DNA of 64,000 bases from Styela clava. Its lineage: Eukaryota > Chordata > Ascidiacea > Stolidobranchia > Styelidae. The position numbers were made by a program, and so were the translations under genes. The notes beneath the pieces are model-generated. The model had not been told where the DNA came from, did not search any database, and worked only from the letters and a program-made list of their open reading frames with translations. The stretch lies in contig NC_135258.1 in assembly GCF_964204865.1 (NCBI RefSeq), forward strand, positions 9,291,001-9,355,000, in the 5' to 3' direction. This document shows positions 48,334 to 59,214 of the stretch, piece by piece (position 1 is the first letter of the stretch; every line of letters starts with the position of its first letter).

Positions 48334-51300
48334 TTGTCCGTCGAGGAGGCAAGCTGTTGCTGCTTTTCTAAAACTTTTTTCATCCTGTAATACCAGGGTT
48401 TGATCCTCGTGTACTTTGCCATATCTTCGAACGATACAAGGCCTTCCATTACAGACAAAACTGCATATACAGACTGTAAAAGCAAAATAGAGAAACTGAG
48501 CACTTTTATATTATACCTTTTTGCTGCTACAGCTGTATTTGAATGGAAGAATTTTATTACTTCACATCGTGCATTGCAATATTGTTGTGAATAAAGCAAA
48601 TCTGTTTGTTATTAAGATGTCTGTTTAAATATTGCATATAGCAGCAGGCAATGGCATAGACAGGACTCGAAAGTTCGCTTCCTGGAAAAAAGACTGGGAC
48701 CACCACAACTATGTATGTTACGGGGATATTGCTTCTCAGACGCACAACACTAACCTCTGTCGCCTCTCAATTTTGTTGGTACTAATATAAATTTTAATTA
48801 GGGACACAGCAAGGGCTAGACAGAAACGCTTATTCCATGAACAGTGGGAAGAGAAGCCCTACTCATCTGGTTCAGACCAGCCAGAAGCAATTAAAAAGAC
48901 TCTGGCCACTTTAAACACTTACCAGATCAGCAAGATTAGGTTCATCTCCACCCATGAATTTCTTCTTTCCCATTGCATCACACCATTCATTACAAGCAAG
49001 ATAGAGATCCACTCGAACATCATCTCTCATATTATATCTGAAACGATATTATTTTTACTTGATCTACTTGTACTTCAAAAGTGGATTAAACCGTAACTTG
49101 CAAAGTTGCAATATATATGATTTGAGATGAAGTGTGCACTTCTTAAAACTACATGACATTTAGAGTTAGTTGTATGAACTAGGTTCCAATGGTACTTGTA
49201 TTAATGTCCAAAATTTTTTTATATCAAGATCTGGATTGCAAACAGCAAAGTAACACGTGGTCGCTCAAACCTAAAAAGGTATGTTACAGATAGTTGTGAG
49301 CCAATGCTTTTTTGAGTCATTTTCATTAATACTGTTTCATACGATACACCCATAGCAGTGGTCACCGAAGTGTGGGTCGGGACCCCAGGTGGGGCCGCCT
49401 TAAATATTTATGGGGTCGCAGAGTGTCCATCGATGTTTTGTTCTGTTATTATTTTATTGGGTGTGTGATGTCTTGGATATTACCAAATTGCCAGTAGACA
49501 AAAATATTACAGTTTATTATAAGTAAAACGTCAGTATAACACTGTTTTAACGTTATACATTTCACATGAATAATATGCATGCAGACAAGGAGCAATTACG
49601 AGAAAGTAATTATGCCATGTTGATCACAAATGGGTTGGGGTGAAAAAGAATGAGTGTACAGTCTACACTTCACTAGGCCGACTAGCGATATTCTGAATTA
49701 GAGTGATATCTCTGTAATAAGGCTATTGTGTAACGACAATAATATAAGTTTTAAAGTAAAAAGTGTTGCGTTTTCACTGTAATGGACTATGACTATTGCT
49801 TTATTGTTTGTTAAGTTTCACAAAGGGCTGATAAACATAAATGAATAGGTCATGTGATAAATTTTTTTTTAAAGCATGGTTGAACCGAAATGCGCTGTTT
49901 GTCAAAAAGTTCTATCGATAAGAAGCTTAAGCTACATTATGCCACAATCTCAAAAGCTCTGCGAAGAAAAGCAATCGGTTAAATGTGTGATCAGTTTTTA
50001 TTGGTTTTATTTTTTTTCATTTCAGAAAATATACTTTGAGGGCGCCAATGCTCATCATACGTCATAATTTTTTGAAATGGGGTCGCTTCTTGAAAAGTTT
50101 GAAGACCACTGACCCATAGTATGCGACACCATACTACCGGAGACTGTACATCAGGGGTTCTCAAACTTTTGATGTTGCGGAGCCCTTAAAAAGTTGACTA
50201 TCATTCACGGAGCCCCAAAATATATGTTAAAATTGTTACTTTCCGATTAATATTCCTGAGTAAGTTTTTACCTAACTTAAATGCTAAACCTTTTTTAATA
50301 GGGTTAATACAAGCCATAAATAAATGTCAATTTCAAAAATAAATTAAATATACTAAAGCTGTAAATTTGACACTTGACAAACAAACATATTAATAAATTA
50401 GGGGTCGAATCTTTTCCCTTTTGACATTTTCGAAGACTTGAAAGGCCACTAATGATGTGCGTGATTGCATTTTGTTACAATCGGCGATTGTTTTCGTCAG
50501 CATGACGTGTTTTTAAACATCTTTACGTCGGTGTTTATTCTCCCTAAATCAAAAATTTCCTTCCGCATATACATGTATTGTTCTACAATGACAAGGATAA
50601 TTGCTTTTTTGTTCTTGTGGGGAATTATGAGTTCAATGTGAAAAACATGTTACCATATTATAGTCATCTACGAAGAAATGCTAAAAATATTAATTATTAA
50701 AGAGGTAAATCCGCAGTTCAAATTTCTTGATTAAAAAACGGCATTCTAAAATATTAAAACTTAAAATGGAAGATCACACTATAAGTTTGGTTTTAGCAGA
50801 CTCACGTCAGATTAAAAACGCTTTTATAGGCATTGTAAATCAGAAAATTTGATGTTTTGTTAGTTTTTTTTTGGTTATTCATTGTAGTAACTGCAAATCG
50901 AAACACAGTAAATTGTGCGCATGGTGTACCTTTTTTTCATTCTGAAACTACCAACGGAGCCGCACGCAATAAAATAAATTTCAATCATTCATATTTTGCC
51001 CAGATCTTATGATTTTTTTAAACGTCGACCTTATCTTGATTAAAAATAATCTCGAGTGCGAAAGAACAAATCAAGTTTGACAAATCGCAAAAATACGACT
51101 CCAAATATTTATAGTTAACAGTTTATCACATATTTTATGTTATTTTAGAATAGTATTCTTTCTTTTTAGCAATCCTAATAGTTATCTCGAATCAAACGTG
51201 AGTATTGATGAGCAGAATTAAATTATAACGACAAGACACTTTAAATGCTCGCATCGGTCATGAATTGAATATTTTAGGCAACAGAAATCTCGTTATCCGT

Positions 51301-54300
51301 TTTTTTTTAATTGCTAATGATGTTACCCGGAAATTTCCGATTTCAATTTTGAACCCTTTTAAGAATCCTGGCTGCGCTCCAGCTCATAAATAACGTCATT
51401 TTTTAATCCCGCCTCTTTGCCATATTTCGAGGCTATATTGTTGTCAAATTTTATTCAAGCTGTTATTGCTTCTTTGAACAGTTACAAAATTAGCCAAGTC
51501 TGTATTTTGAAAAGTAATCGGATAGTTCGCGGAGCCCTGGGGCTCCGTACGGAGCACTTTGAGAACCTATGCTGTAGTACATGATTATTATTTAATATCA
51601 AACAGTCTCTTAAGTAGCAAAACGTAATCCTAATTTATGCCATTACATACTTTTTCTTCAACTTTTTACTTATCAACCACATAGCGGTTGATCCAAAAAC
51701 TTTAGCGACAACGCCTTCCCAGGTACCATTAAACTTTCCTTGCTTCACATGGTGTGCAAATGCTTGATATGCTTCTCTGTAAGTTCGATAAACATTCGGT
51801 GAAATAAGGTGAACGAGATGATCATCAGTCCATTCTCTCCACATCACTTCCGTTCTATGTATGAAATTACAAAAGACTCTTTAACATTCCAATCAGAAGC
51901 AGCGTTCAGGGTCACAATAATACAAATAAACAAATTCCATTATTGTAATAATGCGTTGAATGCAATTATTATGACATTATGGTCGCCACGGTTGCCGCAA
52001 CAATAAATCAATAGCTGGAAATTTAACATGCGATTGTTATAAAAGTCGCCACATTTTGGATAGACTGGCTGTGTAACTGATCGCCAAGTGTTGCCGAGCA
52101 AGATAATTTGTCAATTTTCCAATAAAAAGGTAATGAAGTGATATGGGCCGGACTGTAGAGAATGTAGGACCTTGATCATTTAATTTAGCGCTCGAGTTTA
52201 TCTAGCACTATCTAAATGAAATTAAGAATCTGGTGAATTCAAAATTTCTATTCTAGAGAGTTTGAGTATGATTCAAGGGATTCTGAATTAGACAAACTCG
52301 ATTACAAATCATGCTACCTTCTCATATCATCCTCTGAAACATGTGTAGGTTTATCTGGTTCTTCTTCCAGAACCCAATATTTATTTAAAACAACTTCTTG
52401 CTTCTTTCCTTCTTCTGTTATGATTTCAGAGGAAGGATATTCTTTTAATATACCAGATAATTTCTTCTTACCCCCATCCTTCATATAGGTACTCAATATG
52501 CTGATAATAAGTGAAGAATCCTGCAATTCCTGGTTAAATGAAAATTTAGATTTGAAGGTTTCACAATTCATGGGAATACTGTAAACCGGGGCTACTCAAC
52601 AGGTGGACCGCAGTCCAATTCAGACCCCTTTAAGAATTCACATGGCAGCATAAACTCTATTATGTTTGGGTATGTATTCATGGAGGCTTCATTTCTAAAA
52701 AAAAATTTTATAATGTTGAAGAAGTTTGATCTTTTAATCATATACAACTCTATACAAAGATAATTGAGATTTTGTGCCATAATGATAGGAATATGAATAG
52801 CACAGTCTTGATCACAGAGTATAGGTAATCATTTGCTAGGAAACCACAATATGCAGGTGGTTACAGTTTTCTACAAATTACTTTGCTGTTAACTCTTCAA
52901 CCCTTAAAGTTGGGCATACTAAAATACAGTTTAGTGAACGAATCTTCAATAAAAGTAGTTGAATATTCCTGCTGTTTGCAATGTATACAGCCCATATATG
53001 TATATAATCATTTGCTTGAAGTTATATATATATTCATGATAACATAAGCCAGAATATTACATATATTAGCAACTGGAAAAGTTGGCTCTTTCAGTAGGTG
53101 GCTTAATAACGGCGACTGTTCGAGAAGCTGTAGCACAGGAATTTATGATTGTGAAAATTTCTGGCTTGCACCCCTGTATATATTGGATAGTGCTTCTGGA
53201 AGATTCTCAAGAGGTGTCATTCATAGGTAAAACAAGTGCTGGAGGGTGGAGTAAGCTTTTAATAATATGAAATCAATTAGAAAATTAGTTTTCAATGATC
53301 ACAATGCTGTACAATGATATACCATTGCCATCTATTCCGAAATGCAAATTAGATGATTATCTCCCTGTCTTTCTTATATGAACAAAATACCACTTTTTTG
53401 CGAATCCATTCAATTGGTAATTATGACTAACAATAGCCTTGATATCCACTAACGAAACTGGGAAGCTGATTTTTTTTCTATGCAATGATTAAGTATGTCC
53501 TTCTAATGTTTCCTGTTGAATACAAAAGAGAATAAATGACAAACATACTTCCTTGCCATCTTTGGTGTCGATGGTTACAATAGGAACTTTCTTATACTTT
53601 TCTGAAAACTTTATTTCTTTCTTGAAAATGGGATGAACTTCAACAATTTCAAACGGAATTTGCTTGTATATAAGAAATGTTCGTACTTTGGTACAGAATG
53701 GACAAGTCTGATATTGATAAAGTGTTACTTTGACATCTTTCCAAACTTTTTGGTCTTGATTCTAAAACACAGTCAAATGTTAAAATTGATGAATAGTACA
53801 TTTTCAAAAATTTGAATAATCAAAGATATAGGCAAAAAGGCACAACATGAAATTAGTTTGGCAGTAGATCTGCATAAATGTTGAACACACAATGACGTCT
53901 ATTGAGTATGTCTTAAAATATGATTTAGTCCTCAGGCGTTAGTGCAATTCACATATTCCTACTTATGTTATTGTTAATGGTTGCAGTGTATTTGGTAAAC
54001 AGTTTGTAAGTGAATATTGATGCTTCATAATTCTGCTGAAGTCGTTTGTTTCCTGCTATGAAACTAGTCATACAGAATAAAAAGGAAGTACCTGACTTCG
54101 AATGAACCAACAATATTCAACTATAATTATATTCAAACTGATATGACGTGTAACAACGCTGAACTGAACCAAAACATTATTGAATCAATGTATTCAAGCA
54201 TTGACGGGTACCTGAAGAAGTTTATGTTTAATGCTTATAGCAACTGCCACTGCATTGACATATTTTGGTGTGTACTTTCTTTATATGAATTTTATTTCAG

Positions 54301-55070
54301 TGTTTTAGAAGCACTGATATGAATTCATGTTTAACAAATTTTTTTATCCTTTTTTTTCAAAAATCATGTACAAAAATTTTAAATATAAGGCACGAAGTAT
54401 CGCTGTACCGCTCTCTGGCCAGATATGGCTTCCTATATCATCCTAATTAACTACTAAGACTAGTATGTGACGAACACTGGGTTATCAACATTGGATTCCA
54501 TTATATGTAACTACCGTTAATTGTTTGTACTAGTACTACTATTTATTCTTTCTGTAATTATTTGGAGCTCAATGCATGAAATTGTTTTTCAAAAATAAAA
54601 TTTTGAAACAAAAATTGCCTGTTATTGACATCTTAATTAAACAATTTTTTTTAATAATTCCATATTGGCTCCGGAATTCAATTTGGCAGAAAAAAGAGAC
54701 TGGTATGCCATTTCATATAATATATAAAACAATCCCACTAGCCAACCCATCCCTGTACCTCAGGTGATGTTTCTGCACAATGCAATTCTTCATTCCAACT
54801 TTCGAATAAGGCACTTGCTCCTCCAATACCAATAGCAGCCAAAAGATACACTTTCCACCTTTGCCAGCTTTCATGGTTTGAAAATTTCTTTTCTTTTATA
54901 TAAAGTGAAGAATTACTGTGACATCTTATAAAGTCTCCATAATTAACAGTGCTTGCTATTGGCTTCAAAAGAACGAGTTTATTACCTCCTTCACAGGATA
55001 AAATATGTTGAGAAGTTCTTGGAAGTAAACGTCTAAGTTTACCTCGTACATATATTCGGCACAGTGACAT
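48291..55070 (-). CDS. PTGES2: Prostaglandin E synthase 2, 6 exons
   Basis: Exons in gene order: 55070-54759, 53761-53549, 52529-52318, 51854-51651, 49037-48923, 48473-48291; all junctions keep frame, giving 412 residues. Exon 1 is basic and includes a hydrophobic segment (YLLAAIGIGGASALF, about residues 74-88) like the membrane anchor of the family. Exon 2 has the glutaredoxin-like fold with the CPFC motif in YQTCPFCTKVRTFL, then the cis-proline region YKKVPIV. Exons 3-6 form the GST-like C-terminal half: WREWTDDHLVHLISPNVYRT, KFMGGDEPNLADL, and YAVLSVMEGL. It isomerises PGH2 to PGE2 or, with bound haem, degrades PGH2; the enzyme is membrane-associated near the Golgi or ER. The last 20 residues extend past the usual end and overlap the RPIA coding exon antisense. 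Intron 4 holds two hAT elements. Confidence 0.95.
49356..50111. mobile_element. 756-bp non-autonomous hAT element with 8-bp TSD
   Basis: It begins CAGTGGTCACCGAAGTGTGG and ends GTTTGAAGACCACTG, so CAGTGGTC is the inverted terminus. The perfect 8-bp duplication ACCCATAG is at 49348-49355 and 50112-50119. No intact transposase ORF is present. It lies in intron 4 of PTGES2. Confidence 0.92.
50152..51574. mobile_element. 1.4-kb non-autonomous hAT element
   Basis: It starts CAGGGGTTCTCAAAC and ends TTTGAGAACCTATGCTG, an imperfect inverse. The flanking octamers CTGTACAT and TAGTACAT match at 6 of 8 positions. GCGGAGCCC-type words sit just inside both ends. No transposase ORF remains. It lies 40 bp from the previous hAT element in PTGES2 intron 4. 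A right-end relative is at 26140-26320. Confidence 0.8.
52590..52640. repeat. Possible single hAT left end
   Basis: The words 'ggggctactcaacaggtgga' and 'ccgcagtcc' resemble the left end of hAT elements. I found no matching right end, so this is only a possible fragment within PTGES2 intron 2. Confidence 0.3.
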
Positions 55071-55248
55071 AATTTTATTGCTAGAAAAGTAATATAAATC
55101 AATTATTCGATGTCAGATTCAGCTGTAAACACTTGAATTGTATGCAACTCATGGGTTACGAAAATGTTGACTTCCACCTTAAAACTTAGGTGAACACAAT
55201 ACATTTTTAGTCAGACTTTCAAATGACCATAATGCTGATATTAAGGTA

Positions 55249-55307
55249 TGGGCTGACCCAAAAAACAGAACCCAGGTCTATGGATTCCGTTTTTTTGGGT
55301 CACCCGA
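55249..55307. mobile_element. 59-bp foldback element flanked by TA
   Basis: TGGGCTGACCCAAAAAAC at the left is mirrored by GTTTTTTTGGGTCACCCGA at the right, with about 22 bases between. TA dinucleotides sit on both sides. The structure fits a very small Tc1/mariner-type MITE or a solo palindrome. It lies about 180 bp upstream of the PTGES2 start codon. Confidence 0.6.
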
Positions 55308-55609
55308 TATCGAGAGAATACGCAAAATGAAAAATGAGAAATATGAATTTTCAATTGTCCTTAATTTCTGACAAATATTCTAAATTCTCAAGATATGCAG
55401 TAGATATATTCTACTTGAGTGTTGCCGACAAACATTAAGGAAACAATGTTATTTCATTGATTATAACAAAATTGTGTTATAAAGTATTCATGTCCTGTCT
55501 ATTATTGAAGACAATATTAATCCACAATCATGGAACGAAAATTTTTAAATTACAATACATGTTACAACATCTCAGAATTCAGAGACATTTTACAAGCAAA
55601 ATCATCGAT

Positions 55610-55680
55610 GGTTTGGTGGTTAGACCGGTTAAAGTGCCTATGTTGATGCCGTAGGATAAAAATCTTGACTTTGAACCCCA
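55610..55680 (+). repeat. Possible tRNA-like SINE head
   Basis: The plus strand reads GTTTGGTGGTTAGACCGG followed about 45 bases later by CTTTGAACCCC. These resemble pol III box A and box B at tRNA-like spacing, but no stems are convincing. It may be a decayed SINE. Confidence 0.3.
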
Positions 55681-56991
55681 TTTTGAACCTCTACAAGGCT
55701 GTGTAAGTGTAAAGTGTAAAATGTTTTTGAAAAATGGCAACTTCGAACCATTTTTCTATATCAAATCTTCAACCTAAATACTCCAAACACTCTGTTAATA
55801 TTCTGTTAGACTTAGATATAACATCAAAAGGTAGGATGTATGATAAACATTTGCCACCTTCATTTAAGAATTGATGACTCAGGAGAGGAAACATTCATGT
55901 CCTGACAACAGGTACTGAATAATTTATTATAGACATTATTCGAAACATCTCCACTCTACTTTATTAACAAATGTTTGACATTTGCGGTAATGTTATTATG
56001 AGGTGACTACCATAGATATAACAGATGGCCCACATATCCCTGTTTTATCAATTTCCATCAGCATGTTACCATAACATTAAATAATTGAAACATCTACTTA
56101 TTTCTAGTAAATATCGAACTTTCATGAGTCAAATGCCGGTTATTTCAGTAAAATATTTCAATAAAGAACATACAATTTCAAAGTAAAACAGTGCAATAAC
56201 ATGCCCGCTAGCTCACAAAAATAACAAAATTAAGCGGTTTCCAAAGGGTTGCTAAGTGTGCGGCGAAAATTAACATAACTGTATTAAACATAAATAAAAT
56301 AGGATTGGATATTTTACACATTGTATTTATTATGAATGTTATATGAATCAAAAATTCATTTTACTTTTCTATGTCGTTTACTCTCTTTTTTAGCATTTCA
56401 AAAGAAAATCAGGCAGAAATGAGGAAGAAGAGTCATCTTAGGGATATATGATTACATTTATGGTCACAAAATAAAGTTTTATTTAAAAGCCGCACTATTT
56501 TTCCCGTGTAAGGGCGTCGTGACATTTTTTCCCTGATAATTTAGCGCCACGCCAACAAAAAGTTTGGAATCCGCTGGTTTAGAGAAAGGGCATGAAAACA
56601 TAAAATTAGGACTATATTGTCTAATTTTCTTTGGTATAAAACTTGACTGGCACAAATAACTCAATCATACTCTTATATCATTTAAGTTTATCAATTCAAG
56701 TTCCTTGATTTAACAGACATAATGAATTGCTAGTGATAATTTTATTTGTATTTCAGTGTATTGGCAACAAGAGTACAACCCTAGGTTGATCTAGATGCGT
56801 CAGTTCGCATTTTTATTATTCTTCATCTCAAAAATAATTTTCTGAACACGCCTCATAACAATTCACAGTTAGATTATGGATTGAGATCTAGTACGAAGCA
56901 TTATTCTTTCCCAAAAATGCTGTCAAGTGCCACTGTTTGCATGCTGCACCAGAAGACACACACATATCTATGTATGTAGTCAACTTTGAAA

Positions 56992-57471
56992 TCAAAATCC
57001 AATATTTTCTGAGCCAGTCATTGGTTCAGTCTTTACATCTTTCACAGCGTCTTCATTTTTACGTTTTAAATTTGCTTCCATGACAGCTTGTTGAAGACGA
57101 ATTCGTTTTCGTGTATAATACTGCCAGTGTAAAAGCATTTGATCTTCTATAAATTTCGCACATGGAGTGTTCACTAGTTCCTTTCGGAAGTCCTCATATT
57201 GAAGAAGTTCCAGCATATAAAGGCATTGAGGGTATCGGAGATACTTCGCATAGCGGGGTTGTTTCCAATACAAAAGATACTTGAGATAATTAACGAAGTC
57301 TTTATTTTTGAAGTGGCCTCTCTGTGCCAGAAAGTTTAAGTAATTTGGATTGGAGAGACATTGTACAAACTCTAGTTCTACTTCAAAGCGAATTGATTCA
57401 GGATTCCTTACCGGAATGGGCACATTACCGCCCGGGCCTTGAATATTTGGCCCCTGTCTGTCCGCTGCCAT
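56992..57471 (-). CDS. MED31: Mediator complex subunit 31
   Basis: A single-exon CDS of 159 residues, longer than the roughly 131-residue human protein because of extra N- and C-terminal tails. The core is unmistakable: RFEVELEFVQCLSNPNYLNF, LAQRGHFKNKDFVNYLKYL, YWKQPRYAKYLRYPQCLYML, and ELLQYEDFRKEL with HWQYYTRKR. The N-terminus is Gly/Pro-rich (QGPNIQGPGGNVPIP) and the C-terminus acidic/polar. MED31 (Soh1) is a small helical subunit of the Mediator middle module, binding MED7 and bridging transcription factors to RNA polymerase II in the nucleus. The start is the first ATG in frame, preceded by a stretch with a weak acceptor-like AG. The upstream intergenic space to PTGES2 (55071-56991) contains no other gene that I can see. 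Confidence 0.97.
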   Translation of the reverse strand: MAADRQGPNIQGPGGNVPIPVRNPESIRFEVELEFVQCLSNPNYLNFLAQRGHFKNKDFVNYLKYLLYWKQPRYAKYLRYPQCLYMLELLQYEDFRKELVNTPCAKFIEDQMLLHWQYYTRKRIRLQQAVMEANLKRKNEDAVKDVKTEPMTGSENIGF

Positions 57472-58028
57472 TGGTTTTGGTAGTCTTCAATAATATCCAA
57501 TCAATTAAAATAATAATTCAACTATATTAGTATTCTAAAATAAATAATCAACATACAATATCTGACTTAAATTAAACTAGCAGTGCAAAATTCAGATACA
57601 TTTCCGTATTCTCAAACAATATGCAAATGATAAAACAAAACAAGCACAATTAATATTTATCAACGGAACACACACGGTCAGACATCAATTACGGACAAAA
57701 ACTCAAATGATTGAGATTTATCAGTAATTTATGTTTAACCAAGCATGATCTGATAGATTTATTGTTCAAATGAAAGCAATAGCATGAAGAAAGATTATGA
57801 AATAAATTATACATAGTAACTAAAGCACAAGAGAAAACTGAGCACTAACATTTAGGCTATTATAGGACACAATTATATACGAAACAGGAGTTTTAGATAT
57901 TTAAATAAAATAAGATTTTTAGAACAGATTATCAATGTGCTTTGTAACTGGATCAAACTTAAAACCGAACTTTGTGTAAAATAATATATAAATACGCATA
58001 ATATTCAATTTTATGTGAATTAGAGGAA

Positions 58029-58574
58029 CAGTGGTTTTTAACCTTCTCGGTCAGGCGGAACCTCATTGGAACATTCCAGAGAACTCTTATTGACTGATTA
58101 GTTTAATTAAACCAAGAGTGTGCAACCTTCAATACAGTAGAGCCAGATATGAATAACTGAATGAAACCGTGGGCCGCACCTTTATTCAACTTCTTAGTAT
58201 TTGCAGGCACGAAAATTGTGTTGATTGATTCTATGACATGTGTTGTTTGCTTCGCAAGGTCATAGGCATAGATATTAAATTAGACTCAGGTACACCCTTT
58301 ACAGTGCAATGGAATTGGAATTACTTGCACATACCAGATTAAACAAAATTAAAAACTCTTTCGAGGGCCGTACGTATTCAAAATTGGCACTTCTCCGCGG
58401 GTCACACGAATTTCCCTCGTGGGCCGCTAACCGCAGGTTGCAAACCCATATTTTAAACTATAAATGTATACAAAGCAAATCCGGAACTGGTGAAACAAAG
58501 CGGAAATTTGCAGAACTCTCAGACCGTACTGGTAGAACTCTAAGATGCCACGGAACCCCTTGTTAAAGCCACTG
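58029..58574. mobile_element. Decayed hAT element with a second hAT-like piece inside
   Basis: The outer ends are CAGTGGTTTTTAACCTT and the inverse of CAGTGGCTTTAACAAGG. GGAACC words sit just inside both. Flanks TAGAGGAA and TAGTAAGT are only a weak TSD. Inside, AGTGTGCAACCTTC near 58119 and GGTTGCAAACCC near 58436 look like the termini of the family found intact at 6541-7245, which suggests nested insertion. Confidence 0.65.
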
Positions 58575-58673
58575 TAGTAAGTTATACCATAATGAGGTAT
58601 AAATAAGTCACTCTATGTCAGGAACATTGTCATACACTAATATCATTTATATCGACGCATGAAATCCAAATTG

Positions 58674-59214
58674 GGCTAAGTCCATTTTTCTAGTTTTGAG
58701 AAAAACGCAAAAAACGTTTTTTTTTGTTTCTTTTTTTTATTTCTCTAATACCTTACATGGAGGATGTCTAGTTTTTATGGTCCACCAAATGAAGGCCATA
58801 TTTGGATGGTATAAAAAAAATTGTGCTCCGCCCCAATTTTTTTGGGGTTTTTTTTTTTGGACTTAACCCTTTTTGGCTCTCAATTTTCTGGACCAGAAAC
58901 AATTTTATTGGACTTAGGGCCCCTTTATTATGTTTTTATAGAGGCTGGTATGGACTTAGCGCTTTGTATTATATTTTTTGAGAGGAGCTATGTCCAAACA
59001 ACGGACTTATCCCCAACTTACAATGCAGTTATCCAGAGTTAAGTCCACTATAGTAGACACAGCTCTGTTTAGTTCTCAAATGCCCTGAAAAAAGCAGGGT
59101 TATGTCCATAGCTGTCTTGAGATCTAGAGCACCTAGAGATAAGGCAAATAGACCAAAATGTCCAGGAAAATCAGCAATTGAAAAATGTCATTTTTTGGAA
59201 AAGTGGACTTAGCA
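58674..59214. repeat. Element bounded by GCTAAGTCC and carrying repeated GGACTTA words
   Basis: The left edge GGCTAAGTCCATTTTTC is mirrored at the right edge by GGAAAAGTGGACTTAGC. The heptamer GGACTTA or its complement occurs seven times inside about 540 bp (58677, 58859, 58910, 58952, 59003, 59040, 59205). No clear target duplication. Likely a foldback-type transposon remnant. Confidence 0.6.

Noticed and set aside
58821-59042. 73-codon plus-strand ORF
   Set aside because: Falls inside the GGACTTA repeat block and its translation reflects that repeat.
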